Source: Amphimedon queenslandica (Eukaryota; Porifera; Demospongiae; Haplosclerida; Niphatidae). From it: DNA of 38,550 bases. The stretch spans positions 53,623 to 92,172 of the forward strand of contig NW_003546648.1 of NCBI RefSeq assembly GCF_000090795.2, given 5' to 3'. The notes under the pieces are model-generated. The model did no database searches, was not told where the DNA came from, and saw only the letters and a program-made list of their open reading frames with translations. The number at the start of each line of letters is the position of its first letter. The stretch's first letter is position 1. Shown piece by piece: positions 8,900 through 20,672 of the stretch. The translations under genes were made by a program, and so were the position numbers.

Positions 8900-11700
8900 G
8901 AAGAGTCAATTGAAAAGGTAACAGTCCTCATTTTTCTCCACTCTCTCCTTCATTTGTTTTCATGCTCAGGATTTTGGCCTCATGTCATCATAATCAAGGA
9001 GTTGTAATGGATTCACTTCCATTGTTACATGTGGAGTATTTCGATAAACAGGGTTGACATTTCATGAAGTTAGCAAGGAGTTTGAGAGAGTCTGCTCTCT
9101 GGATTGTCACCTCATAGTGAGGACATATTGGAAGGTTAATGGTACCTCTCATTTGAATGAAAGACAAATTAAATATTTAGCTACAAAAGCGATAATTAAA
9201 AATATTGTTTCTTCATAGGTGGGGGCATCCTATGGCAGAAGACTCAAAGAGGTTATCTCTTCTCATGTGTAAAGCATTTAGTATTTTTGAAAGAAGCAAT
9301 ATTCTGCATTCAGAGTAGTGGATCCTACTCATATAAAGAGAGTTGAAATAATTCACAGGACAGCACAAACACAATTCCTTATGTTCTGAGTTAATACAGC
9401 ACAATCTTAACATAGATGAAAGCAAGAAACTGGTTCTAATAGGGTTAAATTAGTCATGGCAAGGACGGCTTTTGGGGAAGATAATCATGGTGTCATGCCC
9501 AAAATGAATAATATTGCTATCTTATCTTATGTTTAGGTAAGTTGAAGTTGGCATCTACCTTATCGCCTTGCTTAACATTTTACGGCATTTCAGCATCATT
9601 GCATTCTATTGTGTGGCTGTTGTATGAGTGATACAACAACCCCGCATGAATATATCTCTAAATAATTATCTTAAAATTGTTACACTGCATGTATCCTCCT
9701 TGTTTAGCTTTTGAAATGCAATGCTTTTCTTAATATAGTGAATAAAAAATAATTGCTTTGTGGTTAGTTGTTTATTCATTAATTGAAGAAACTAATTATT
9801 GTTATCATTGAAACATAAAGCTTATTTACTATACAGAACATGCCAAATGAGTGGATTTGGTCTGAGTAAATCTAAGGGTAAAAAACATAAAAAATTATAA
9901 AAACAAGGTAAAGTAGGATTTCAAACACCCAAACAGTACGAAATAAAAATCCTACTTGTGTTGCAAATTCTAATCTACATTGTACTTTCAATGTTTTTAT
10001 GTAAGAATTACGGATCACCTTACAATTTAGAGTTGAATTTGCATCACAAGTAAGATTGTCATTTCGCATTTCTGTTGGTCGTTCGGAATTCTACTTCACC
10101 TTGTTACTTTAAATTTTTTATCCTTGTTGGTGATAATTTTTTTAATAATTTTTATAATATTTCTTTAGCTGCCGTTGTGATGCTTGTCGATTTTACACAA
10201 GCAATAATTTTCTTCATTATCATCATTGTTATGACTTTACATCATTTATGAGAGACTGCATTGAATAGACATGCTGAAGGAATATCAACTATCCTGTTCA
10301 AAAGTGAAATTAGTACTAGTCTTGGCACAAGTCCTTGTTCAAGAAGCTGTGAGTTGAGAGTGTCCTTCCGTGTGATGTTGCAGCTATTCCTGTCCTTCCA
10401 GGCTGTTGCGAATCATATTATCATTGCATATCATACAATAATTGTTTGTTTCTTGAAATAAAATAAAAGCACACACTTGATAAAGCAATAACATGTAAGA
10501 ATAAAACCTTTTGGCTGGCAACCTCCACTAAAGTATTGCAGTAGTTGATTCTAAGCATAGCTTGGTAAAAAATAAATTGCTTCTTCCAGAGCTGCAGACC
10601 TGAGCATGCGCGACTACACTCAAATTTTGTAGCACATGCTCCTTTAATTAACAAAATGGCGGCATGCAGCGAAGATAGCTTTATCCAGCAGTCAGAGTAT
10701 CACTTTTTCTTTACTTGAAGAACGATGTGATGGGACATGGACCTGCACATAGACTGTTGGAGTAGATTGGTGTAAGAACTATCCTTGTTGCACCACCTGA
10801 TACTGAGATACACACCGACAATTGTATTGACAGGTCAACAAAACAGGTGAACAAAAGGGCGATTGTTTGCTTTTTTCTTAGATAAGTTCTAGAGCAAGCT
10901 ATGGGTACCAATGGTGTCCTCTGGTCAAGATAAGGTCCTCTATAAAGTCTGGTTAGCACAGGAGCTTGTTTTCCCGGTATAGCAAGGCTGCAAAAGTTGT
11001 TCCAGCAATTGTGAAGTGGGGTGAGTCCTACTTTATAACGCTACTGCGTTACTAATTATCCTGTGAAATTTGAATTAATTTCCTTAGTTGATGATGTGTA
11101 TGTCTATATGGGAAATTGAACCACCAAGTTTTGTGTAGCCATTCATATCATGAAGAGTGGTTCATGCTGGCATTGAAAGATTTGTAGAGTCATGGAAAAA
11201 TCACTGTATTCCCTGTAAGCAGATCTTAAGTTTTGCTATTAGTATCAGTAATAGACTTGTCCTAACAACATTTACTTTTTAAATACGATTAGGAGTTTCA
11301 AATAAAATAGCTGAATATAATTATTGTTTCACTGTTTTACTTCAAGACCAAATCTTTAGTATCGAAGATGCAACTTAATACTACGAGTCTCAAGGAGGCC
11401 ATTAATGTATTGAGAGTAACTTTGGATTAGATCCATTGGCAACAAGGCGTGACCTTATTTTGCTGCAGGATCAACTGTTCTTTAATAGATTACCGAGTAG
11501 CGCTTATAATGTTTAGTGATGTCATCTCTGGATATGGTTATTTCTTACAAACAGCAATATTACAGTGTACAGAAGTGACAAATCGTTTTACTATACTCAT
11601 TTGAAGGAGTGAATTGATAAAATTTGTCTGAAGATAATTAAGATAAACAAGATGCAGATATCTGTGCAAAAAATTAGTGCAGTCAAGGCAGTTAATAGCT
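8900..11700. other. Unassigned stretch after the ISL2EU element
   Basis: Short open frames occur on both strands but none forms a recognisable domain. 8900-9150 on the - strand may hold a degraded N-terminus of the YqaJ gene. 11390-11560 (+) has a short frame including DPLATRRDLILLQDQLFF that I cannot assign. A start-like ATGGCGGC context lies at about 10655. No convincing repeat, RNA gene or regulatory element was seen. Confidence 0.4.
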
Positions 11701-11715
11701 ACTATGTAGATTTAA

Positions 11716-12118
11716 TTAATGATTTTCCTCTATCCTAGATAATACATCAGCCAATGGCTTTGTTATTGCAATAGTTCTGACATTTTCGAGGAAGACAGTA
11801 GCACAGCAGAGAGGACATGTTGGGTCATAAATCAGCCACTCCTCTACAATAAATGGCAGCCAAGGACTTCTTGACAGCATCGTGCTTTGTAAAGTGGCTG
11901 TACTTCATGCAAATGGTACTTTTACAGGATAAAGCTACTGCCTCAACAATATCATTTAACATGCTTAAGTTTATTTTCAATAAAGCATTTTCAGCTTGCA
12001 ATAATACAGATTGATCAGCTCCAGCTCTACAAGAATGAGCTGTAGATTTATCTGGTTTCCTTAATCCTTTGTCAAGAGATTCTACAGTTGCTTTGGCTCT
12101 AGGTTGATTAAATACCAC
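11716..12118 (-). pseudogene. Possible broken CDS, unrecognised
   Basis: A 97-codon frame (12118-11825) begins VFNQPRAKATVESLDKG and includes a heptad-like segment (LLQAENALLKINLSMLNDIVE). After a frame change near 11850, an overlapping frame continues with EEWLIYDPTCPLC and IAITKPLADVLSRIEENH to about 11722. The composition is more protein-like than the neighbouring frames. The segment could be a coiled-coil region followed by a Cys-containing segment. No family is recognised, and chance cannot be excluded. Confidence 0.25.
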
Positions 12119-12119
12119 T

Positions 12120-13730
12120 GATCTTGTATAACCTTTGTGGTGGTAGTCTTATAGTAGAACAGCTTGACTTTTTCAGCTGTCCTCCAAAATAATGATCCTA
12201 CGTAAACAAATTTAATCACATTAAATATATTGACACAATGATTTCAGTAACAAGTCTGATGTGATATATTGGGAAAAATAGCCACTCCATCTGTTGTGTA
12301 GCAAAGGCAGGTGTTTATGGTAGTTATAACTGACAAAATATTAACCATTTTCTACAAGATTTGTAGTATATTACACTTGTACGTACAATTATTAACAATC
12401 AAAAGTTGAACCAACAACAGAAGAGTCAAACATTATAATAAATAAGACACAAATTTTGAAATAGTTTCATATTGAAACAAAATGTTAAGAAACAAACTAC
12501 TACAGACAAGACATACAAATAAAATTAAGTCTAGGGATATAGTATAACACACTACATATAACTAATATTCAGGGTTGTATAGTCACATGATTTCTGACAT
12601 ACTACAAGACCTTACCCTCACATCTAATTAACATATAGCTAACTGCCAAAAAATGCTTCCTTCTATGCTATTGATACACAATTTTGGCTAAGGGGAGGGA
12701 GTAAGTTTATTTTGCCTAGCGAATTAGTAGTCTCCAGCCGACAGGCTGGAAACTGCCGGCTAGGGGGTACAAAATTTCAAGAAGTTTCAAACAACCTTCA
12801 TATTAAACAAATGAAAGATATTCCACGATTTAATATACAAAAGTTAACATTATAATCATAAAGGTCAAAAAGGTATGCTAGTACACCAACTACGTAGACC
12901 CCATACATTCTATATGCATGCATGCCAATGTACCTACAGTTGACTGAGTGACAGGTACCTTCAAAAAATCCAAATTCAAAATAACAGTCCTTGCGCCACC
13001 AAAAGCCTCATTACAAGCTCTTCAGCAAACTGAAGGTACAGTACCTCTCACTTCATTAAGCCTCAAAGGTAAGTTGTTAGGTGGGTGCATTAACTGAGGC
13101 CAATATGGTAGACTAAAACACTTCACATGATACATAAATGCAATTATGATTCTGCATACGAGAACCAGTGTGTACATAAAGTAAAGCTAATAGAGTACCA
13201 TACATACAGTCCCTGCACATATTGTGTCTCTCTACCTGACATTACTGTGATTAGCTACATGATACTTGTGAAAGTCCATTCTGTTTGCTTCACTCCGACT
13301 GAAGAGGTACTCCTCCAGGAAAGCATCAGCCAGATGGCCAGGAAGAACAGAATAGAGTAATTGTTGCTATATAAATAATGGAAATGTATTAAATAAAATT
13401 CTTCTAAATGTTAGTAGCTATGGAAATCTATGGCTTGCAAGTCTACAACGTACAAACCATCCATCAAAAGCCTTAGTTCTTTAATTGGCTCTGTAGTAGC
13501 CCATTTTAATTGGCAATAAGGTTAGTGTGTGTGTTACTTAATACATTTATAATATAGATTACGCCAGACTGGCAAGAAGCTATTCATAGCTACTAACAGT
13601 TGATGTTATGAATGAATTTATTGAGATATACTGTTTAAAAAATAAATATATTTGAAAGTTTAAACTGTAAAAAAAGACAAATTTAGTACCAGCAATTAGA
13701 GGAAGGTCATTTGTTTGCAAGCCCCTAAAA
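12120..13730. other. Unassigned non-coding DNA
   Basis: No domain-bearing reading frame is visible. A small GC-rich island at about 12730-12770 contains a perfect 6-bp stem (CCAGCC/GGCTGG, loop GACA) followed by GCCGGC, which stands out from the AT-rich surroundings but matches no element I know. 12916-12925 has an ATGCATGCAT run. Confidence 0.4.
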
Positions 13731-13733
13731 AAC

Positions 13734-13768
13734 TAAACCCTAAACCCTAATCCCTAAACCCTACACCC
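13734..13768 (+). repeat. Interstitial CCCTAAA-like repeats
   Basis: Three to four units of a 7-base period read AAACCCTAAACCCTAATCCC and onward. A shorter match (CCTAAACCCTAAACC) lies at 13956-13970 inside the right arm of the adjacent foldback. Animal telomeres are normally CCCTAA (6 bases), so the period of seven is unusual. The tract is short and degenerate, and could be part of a repeat element rather than old telomere. Confidence 0.6.
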
Positions 13769-13812
13769 GAGTGCACTGAAATAGGAATAAGACATTATGA
13801 AAAGAATGTTTC

Positions 13813-13982
13813 GTAGGGTGTGATGGTTTATGGTTAAGGTTTCATGTTTTCATTATGGTTTTACTATGGTTTTGTGTTGGTGGTTGCATGGAGGGCTTTG
13901 CTCCCCCATGCAACCACCAACGAAATTCAAGTAAAACCCTAATTAAAAATCAAAACCTAAACCCTAAACCATCACAGCCTAC
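13813..13982. repeat. Long foldback (imperfect palindrome, arms about 80 bp)
   Basis: The core is a perfect 16-bp stem, GTTGGTGGTTGCATGG (13876-13891) against 13906-13921, with a 14-base loop. The arms stay similar outward to GTAGG-TGTGATGGTTTA at the left edge (13813-13832) and its complement at the right edge (about 13965-13982), with small gaps. It looks like a foldback MITE. No protein is encoded. Confidence 0.75.
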
Positions 13983-14167
13983 TTGAGTTCCTTTACATTG
14001 TATGAAATTTAAATAATATTTATTAAAATGGTTCTTAAGCAAACCAAATATTTCTAGAAAGAACTGGTAGCAAGGTTCTAGAACGAACCAAATAGTACTG
14101 GTGAAAAAAGTATCAGTTCTGAAAGAACTGGTTGAATAGTTAAGAAGAGAAGCGGTGAAATGAGACA

Positions 14168-14899
14168 TTACGTCAATGATGGCTGATAGACGTCCCTTGC
14201 GTTCTTCAAGAATGTGAAGAAGCGGTTATCAGTCTGTTCTAGGTACTGCTTCCGAAAGATGTACTCAGCCAAATTAGAATTGTACATCCCCATTACAGTA
14301 CCTGATCAAGGGAGACATCACTTTATTGCTCTCCAAGTGCTCTCGTTGGTTTAGGTGTGATCCCCAGTTTGACTGTTAACAAACTCTATTCTATGATTCA
14401 CAGTCCCATGAATATATCCTTCCTGTTGAAGGGTACTATAGCTCTTCCAACTTTCAGTGATGACTTTTGTACCCAGAAGAATAATTATACTTCTGGATCA
14501 ATGGGATCAAAGTAGCAGCATACTTGTCCTGCAGTCACCTGAAGCCCCTCTTCAATCCCCTTTCTATACCTCCAAACACCAAGAGGCCATCAACTCTCCA
14601 TCCCCTATTAAACCTATTTTACCTAAAATTTGACTCATCTAACTTTACAATCCTCCAAGTGGCTGGCTGTCTGTCTCAAGCACTATAAAACAAGCTTCCC
14701 TAGCAAAATAGTACCAATCTACAATTGTAGAATTGGAGCCAATGCTGCATTCCCTCATAATGTAGAAATGCTCTAAGTGCCATACCAAACAGTATGTCAG
14801 CTGCAGGATCAGCTCTAGAGTCAGATGAGACCCTTCACACCAGCTTCCCTTCCTCATACTGATCTTATTGCAGGACCTGTCTGAGCAATTCCAAACCAT
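14168..14899 (-). pseudogene. Merlin (IS1595/ISXO2-like) transposase remnant
   Basis: The + strand reverse complement reads CSDRSCNKISMRKGSWCEGS and HLTLELILQLTYC. After a frame change it shows a KLDESNF motif (the first catalytic Asp context), then WRVDGLLVFGGIERG, VITESWKSYSTL, TVNHRIEFVNSQTGDHT, NLAEYIFRKQYLEQTDN and NARDVYQPSLT with a stop at 14168-14170. This order (zinc-binding start, LDES, VFGGIERG, NHS.FV..TGAHT, E.W) is that of Merlin transposases. The second Asp, usually in an SDEW motif, reads TESW here, and several frameshifts interrupt the gene. About 245 residues are traceable, against roughly 300 in intact members. Terminal repeats were not found. Confidence 0.8.
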
Positions 14900-14949
14900 G
14901 AGATCCCTTGATTATGAAGTGTCCCACGTAAGGCTTATCCTCCCAATAC

Positions 14950-15430
14950 TGCACTTAGGTCAGTCATGGTCAGTAAAGTCTTTTAAAACCCCTTGCCATC
15001 TCAGCTATTTGCCTATCTCTTCCTTAGTCTTGCTTCATGTAACATAATTGTCATCTAGTATCATTCCAGTTGTGACAATGGAATTGGTGTCCATTTTGCC
15101 TGTTGATCACGAGAGGTATGATGTGCATGTGATGCTTATGACATGTGTAACCACATCCTGTGATGTAAACATAGTAAAATGGTGATTTTGCTTGGGACGA
15201 GTAAAGCGTAATCTACCTGTATTCTTTTATCTGGTTTCTTTTTGTCCAATAAAGCATGCAATTAAAACTTAATCTGGTACAGTTATGCGAACACAGATTG
15301 ATAGTGTGTGTTGCGCAGCAACCAGATGAATACTGAGTTCCACCTGTGTTATAAGGCTTTAACCACAGAATTAATTTTTTTCAATTTCAGGTGAAGAATG
15401 TTGCTGCAAAATGTACTGCTAGCTTCAACA
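14950..15430. other. Unassigned DNA between Merlin and gag relics
   Basis: The part next to 14950 could include the Merlin 5' region, but the reading frames are closed. The remainder shows no motif or repeat that I can support. Confidence 0.4.
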
Positions 15431-15437
15431 GAGTCAA

Positions 15438-15655
15438 ATTCTACCATAAACAACCCTGTATAGCTAAAAGGTAAAGTTTAAGCAAAAAAATTCAATTTCA
15501 AGTAGACGAACTGTGTCAATTTGACTTAATTTTAGCCTTCAAGCTCTGTGAGTTCCTTTATTGGCCTGAAGTCTGAAAGAGAAGACAAATTGACCAATGT
15601 TTAAGTTCACTTGCAATTAACTTTAATTTTTGCTTCAGCATCACCATTACCTATA
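15438..15655 (+). repeat. Diverged direct repeat, copy A (flanks gag relic)
   Basis: 15438-15505 (ATTCTACCATAAACAACC, then CTGTATAGCTAAAAGGTAAA) matches 17531-17600 in the same orientation with scattered differences. Similarity is seen again near 15600-15655 against 17690-17745 (TAAGT-CACTTGCAA). The pair flanks the gag relic and could be remnants of its long terminal repeats, or two insertions of a dispersed repeat. No clear TG...CA borders were found. Confidence 0.5.
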
Positions 15656-15979
15656 AAGAGTTGGTTCTTGATACCATTGATCAAATTGGTCGCAGAAACC
15701 AAGTTCTAGCTTAAACATGCCCAGCCACGACCCAAATGGGTGTTAAAGCTTGTACTTTTGGCCTACTTTATCCATCACTCTTTCAATTTTAACCATAATT
15801 ATTTCTTTCAACATCACAATAATAGAGTGGACCTACAGATCCTGTGTCAATATTTACCTAAACTGCTCTCCTTAATTGAGTAAATTCTGCATCAACCCAC
15901 TGCTGATGAAGATCCTTGCATCTTCTGTTTTAACTCTGCTGATTACCTTCTATATATTATTATTAGTATGAGGCTCCCT

Positions 15980-17172
15980 TCGTCCTGGAGTTTCAGTTGT
16001 CTTCTTCATTGGACAATCACAAATTAAATGCCTAATACTGCCACAGCAATGACACATATCTGGTTCCCTCCGTAGTTGATTTAAGGAGCTAATACTGACT
16101 ACTAGAATTCAACTCCTGTGACTTCTTGCTGGGCGTGGTCAAATTATTTCGCTGACCAACCCCGAATGGATGCATCTTAACTAACTGCTTTGCTTGCTCC
16201 TCCATTCTCCAAGCCTGGTACAAAGCATCAGCGAATGTTTCAGCGGAAGGTAATACTTTTCCCTGCCATTGCAACAGCAGTCCCTGAATAAACAAATTTC
16301 GCTTCAGCATCTCACAAACTCTCATCCATACCCTGTCTTTGTCCATAACTATGTTCAAACAATCTCTCAAAATCGTGTGCAAACATGTCAATAGACTCAT
16401 AAGTCTGCTGCCTTCTCCTCATTAGTTGAGCTGACTTGAGTGCTTCTCTACCAGCTGGTGTCAGTCTCTTCTAAAGTGCTTCTGTAGTATCCTTGTATGA
16501 TCCTTGGTCACTAGCTAGCAACAGCTCGTACAGCCTCTCAGCCATCCCAGTCAGTAGTAGTTCGAACTGCACTAGTTCCTCACCCTCACTCCACTTGTAC
16601 AGTGAAGCAATTCTGTCCAGTCTACAAAGCCACAGTGGGAATGCTCCGTCATCCTCAGCGTTTTCTCCACTAAACTAAGGTAGTATTTCACTCAGCTTAA
16701 TTGCTGACAATCGTGACAACAGAGATGTTGAAAATGTAGTATCATCTGAACCAATCCCTGGCCAATGGGCTCTCTCTGGTTCCTTCTGTAGACTGTCAAT
16801 TTTCTCCCTCTAAAGTTAAATCAAATAGTCTCAAGACTCCAACTCACTCCTATGATTATGAAGCATCTCCTTTCTCATCGCCTCTTTGTCCCTCAAAACA
16901 ATGAGTTCAGAAAGCTGCTCAGCCTGATCTAGATGCCACTGAGCCTCTTCAATCTGGTCCTCCATAGCTTCGATATTTGCCTAGGCCTCATTTGAGGTAT
17001 GTTGCTCCTGCACCTGGTCTTCGTTACATTTAAGTTTCTCAGATAACTCTTCAAGCTCACCTTCTAAACCATCTTTCTCTTTTGTGACTCGACCTAGTTC
17101 AGGTTTTAAAGACTCTGCTAGGGCGCAAGCGTCATTCAACAGGGCTTTAAGCTCAGCCTTAGTCGCAGGCAT
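15980..17172 (-). pseudogene. Retrotransposon gag with CCHC zinc knuckle, broken
   Basis: The start at 17172 gives MPATKAELKALLNDA, then a long Glu/Lys-rich heptad stretch (coiled coil) to about 16850. The capsid-like part reads FSGENAEDDGAFPLWLCRLD and then EGEELVQFELLLTGMAERLYE near 16620-16520. It goes on to LTPAGREALKSAQLMRRRQQ, and FIQGLLLQWQGKVLPSAETF followed by DALYQAWRMEEQAKQL (about 16290-16170). A zinc knuckle CHCCGSIRHLICDC (CX2CX4HX4C) lies at 16014-16054. The domain order matches gag of LTR retrotransposons, probably Gypsy-like. Stops and frame changes occur near 16980, 16840, 16675, 16475 and 16370. No protease, reverse transcriptase or integrase follows, so the element is gag-only or 3'-truncated. 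Gag packages the element's RNA. Confidence 0.75.
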
Positions 17173-17530
17173 GTTCTTCAGTCAACTTGATCCTTTTTGA
17201 TCTGGTTATGGGTATCTCGGTGGGACCTGCAAATTTAACGGGGCAGGCTGCCTCCTCTACAAATGCTTGACTGCCACACGAGTTCACAAGATGAGAAATA
17301 CACTTAAAAATCTTTCAAGACAAAACTCTGTCTCTCGTACTCAATTATTATCACACACGGTCTCTGCAAGGACCACACCCCTCTACAAGTATTATTAATG
17401 GAAATAATAATTAACACACAATAGTAATGACCTCTCTCTACGACACTACAAAGAAAGGTGTAATGTTAGAAAGCCAGAAGTGGCTGGGTATTTTCCAGTC
17501 TCAAACTGTTCCTCTAAATCATAATTCACC

Positions 17531-17745
17531 AATTTTAGCATAAACCACCATGTATAGCTAACATGTAATGTTTAGGCAAAAATTAAACTTAAATTTCAAG
17601 TGTAAATAAATTGGTGTTTCACCGAACTTTGGCCCGTAAGCAGCAAAATTTACGTTATGCTTGCCTTGAAACAGCAAAGTAGAAACAATTTTAAGTATAC
17701 TTGCAAGTAATTTTTTCTTTTGCTTGAGAAATACCTGTAGATTTA
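17531..17745 (+). repeat. Diverged direct repeat, copy B
   Basis: Partner of 15438-15655, on the 5' side of the - strand gag relic. The shared core includes GTATAGCTAA and a following A-rich block ending ATTTCAAG. Confidence 0.5.
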
Positions 17746-17749
17746 CAAA

Positions 17750-19620
17750 TTTAATGAGAAAATTGGCTAATTTTGATATAAAAATCAGAGGAAAAGGTAC
17801 TCAGCCATGCTCCATTCTGATATGAATTACTGTCATTTTTCATGTTAATTTTTTTTTACGTTTCATTGATTTGCACCACTGCTCGTTAGCTAAAGATATC
17901 AATTGGCAGCCATGTATTTTGGACATGTCACATTTATTATTTCTAAAAGCAAAAATATAAATATTTTTAGTTGTAACTGCTATTAAAGAAAGATTTAACA
18001 TTACACGTAAAAACATAACTATTGGTCTATCTAATAGTTACCACATATAGAGTCAAAACTGCAAAAAAATCAACAATTATTCTTAATCCCATCATAATCA
18101 CAATGATATATAATAAAATGTCCACAATCCTGTGTAAACAATATTATTAGAACATCCTTGTTACTTTGAGAAGAGTTACAAAATTAATATTGGTATACCA
18201 ACAGCAGTTGCAAAATCCCATTTCCTGTATTGGACCTCTCCGGGCTATTCCTTGAGGGCTAATGATTTCATTCTCTTTTTACTTTATTTCTTTCTTCTAA
18301 GTTGTTTGGTTTTATAACTAAATAATACAGTATGAGGAACTATGTGTAGAAATAGTAAAAATACACACGAATTGTACTGGGAATGAAGCAGGTCTTGGTT
18401 TCTATACTCCACCATCAACACTCACATGGAGCTAACATACTCAAGGCTAACTCAGTTTGCCGACTGTCTCTATATACTACAATAAGTTAATAACCTCAAA
18501 ATGAGTGCTTCAGATCCCAAAAAAATTAAAGTTACATAAACTCAGGATAAACTTTCTTATGAACTTCATCACCATCTTGTCTAGTGAAAGCAGAAAAGCC
18601 TACCAGATAGAATGGGGCTGCGGTGACATAACATCACTTGATGACACAAAAATCGATCACTGAATATTATAGAAAATCTAGAAACTGATAAATTTACCAA
18701 TTTCCAAGTCTTACCATATCTTGTCAAAAGGAAAAAGACCATCATATAAGTATTTGTATTTATGTGTTCACATTGCGTATTTTAAGCAGTTTATTATTGA
18801 AAAGACTAATTTCTAGCAAAGTAGCTTCTTTTAAACTATAGACTCTGCTTAGGCCACTTCTTCTGTACACTGATTCTGCTGCCTTTTACCATTTGTTTCT
18901 TTTAGTTTCATAGTGTATTTTATATGGGTGACTGATAAGAATCAATTTTTAACTTTTAAAGTAACAGAAAAACATCTAAATTTTATAGTAAAAGTACATT
19001 GTCTCCATGTTATATTCTGCCATTTGCATCCATTGGTATAAATATGAGGAACTACGTCAAAGTCCAGTAACGAACACTGTCTGACAAATTCATGTAAATG
19101 GCTGCTAACGATTTAGCAATGTTCAAACACAATGCACAAATTAGCAATGTCCATCAAACACAATGCCTGATTGTTGTTTGAATCAATATTTCACTATGCC
19201 TTGCTAAAAGAAATATAGTTGATGTAGCTTCGGTGTATAACGCTTGTTTTTTTAACATAGTCTTTCTTTTTCACCTTGGATCAATGTATTTGATAATGTT
19301 AGTAATAAACATGGTCCTCTGAGACTTAAAAGTGCTCGGAATCAAATTCCCAAAGAATAGCTCTTTTACCATAATTGGTACGCGTAACTGCATCCGGTGG
19401 TTGCAGTTCAGGTAAGCATATAGCAAAAGACATGGCTTTATTAGGTTCTGACTCTGACTGAACATCAACACTGTCGGCTAGAGACTCCATACTGGTTCAT
19501 CTTTCAACATCCTCTAATTGCTTCAGTAGCTTTTGTTACAGTTACAAGACATTTTTTGTGATAATTTTAGATGAGGTAAGGACATTCCTAATTAATTACA
19601 AGAGACTACTAATTATCAGA
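17750..19620. other. Unassigned AT-rich DNA
   Basis: Nothing beyond short random frames is visible. No splice-linked exons, terminal repeats or RNA genes could be supported. Confidence 0.45.
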
Positions 19621-19639
19621 GTTGGGGTCAAGGACCGAC

Positions 19640-20150
19640 TCAATTGCGTATGCACAAGCAGAAGCACTTTCTAAAGGGCTTAAAGCATAACCATTCTCTA
19701 AAGGCTTCTTCAATTAGAGTGCTTATGGACAAGCACAAGCACTTTTTAAGTGCTTGTGCTTAAGCACAAGCACAAGCACTGTTAAAAGTACTCGAATCAT
19801 TTTTGTAAGAGAACTCTGTATGAAGTTATACTTACAAACAAGTTGATGTCTTGTCTGAAGACCATTTTTGCTAAGCCGACCAACCTCTTTATGGGTGCTG
19901 ATGCCACCTAACTACACTTACTACAGAGCTGTATTTTTATTGTCACCTGTTAGATTAAAATCACCAAAACTTTTATGTACTCACGGTGCTACAACTTCAA
20001 AATAGTGCTTAATGCTTTAAAATGTGCTTATAAGCACTATCAAAGCAATGTGCTGAAGCAGAAGGACAAGCATTTGTGCTTTAATGAAATTAAGTGGTTG
20101 AAAGCATTGCAAACACTTGTAAAAATGTTCTCAAAGCAAAAGCACTCAGG
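19640..20150. repeat. AAGCAC/GTGCTT-rich repeat region with a hairpin
   Basis: The hexamer AAGCAC or its complement recurs many times, densely at 19650-19782 and again at 19990-20150. A perfect 14-bp stem (AAGCACAAGCACTT at 19731-19744 with its complement at 19748-19761, 3-base loop) is followed directly by another AAGCACAAGCACAAGCACT. The pattern suggests a repeat element with palindromic hexamer arrays. A short open frame at 19975-20184 is a by-product of this composition. Confidence 0.6.
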
Positions 20151-20672
20151 TGTTTGCCCCATCGCTGCTAATCATCATAAATAATTAGACTCAGTTGTAA
20201 CGCTGCAATAACCATGGAACCATGGTTTCTCAGTATTCATCTTCTGAATCAGTAGCAACACTGTTTTAACGGTCATCAGGTTTTACATCATAATGCAGAG
20301 ATAGACACACTGCTTGAGCAGCATCATCATCACGGTGACTGTTACTGTCCAAGTAATCCATATATTTATCAAATTCCCCATTGCTTTCTGCCTCGCTATG
20401 CCTTGTATTCTGGTAAAACAGAATTCCTTCATTTTTGCTGCAATGTTCCCTTTATACAGATGACAAAACATGAATGCATGCAGGATTCAAATAAAATGTG
20501 TTGCATTTTTTTGGTTTCCTTATCTAGTAGTTCTAGGTATTGGTTTAGAGGAATCATAAATATAAGTTCTATATGGTCCTCTGCTTACTTTTCTCCTTGC
20601 TAATTTTCTGGCTTCTCCAGTAGTAGCTGGAATAGATATAGATTTTAGTAGCCATTTCTTCAATTGTGTTCA

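Noticed and set aside
13734..13768. A true chromosome end (telomere)
   Set aside because: The tract is only about 35 bases, internal, degenerate and has a 7-base period; ordinary sequence continues on both sides.
15438..17745. Confident LTR annotation
   Set aside because: No TG...CA borders, primer-binding site or polypurine tract could be matched, and the repeats are strongly diverged.
19975..20184. 69-codon + strand frame as a small protein
   Set aside because: It is composed of the AAGCAC/GTGCTT repeat translated in one frame.
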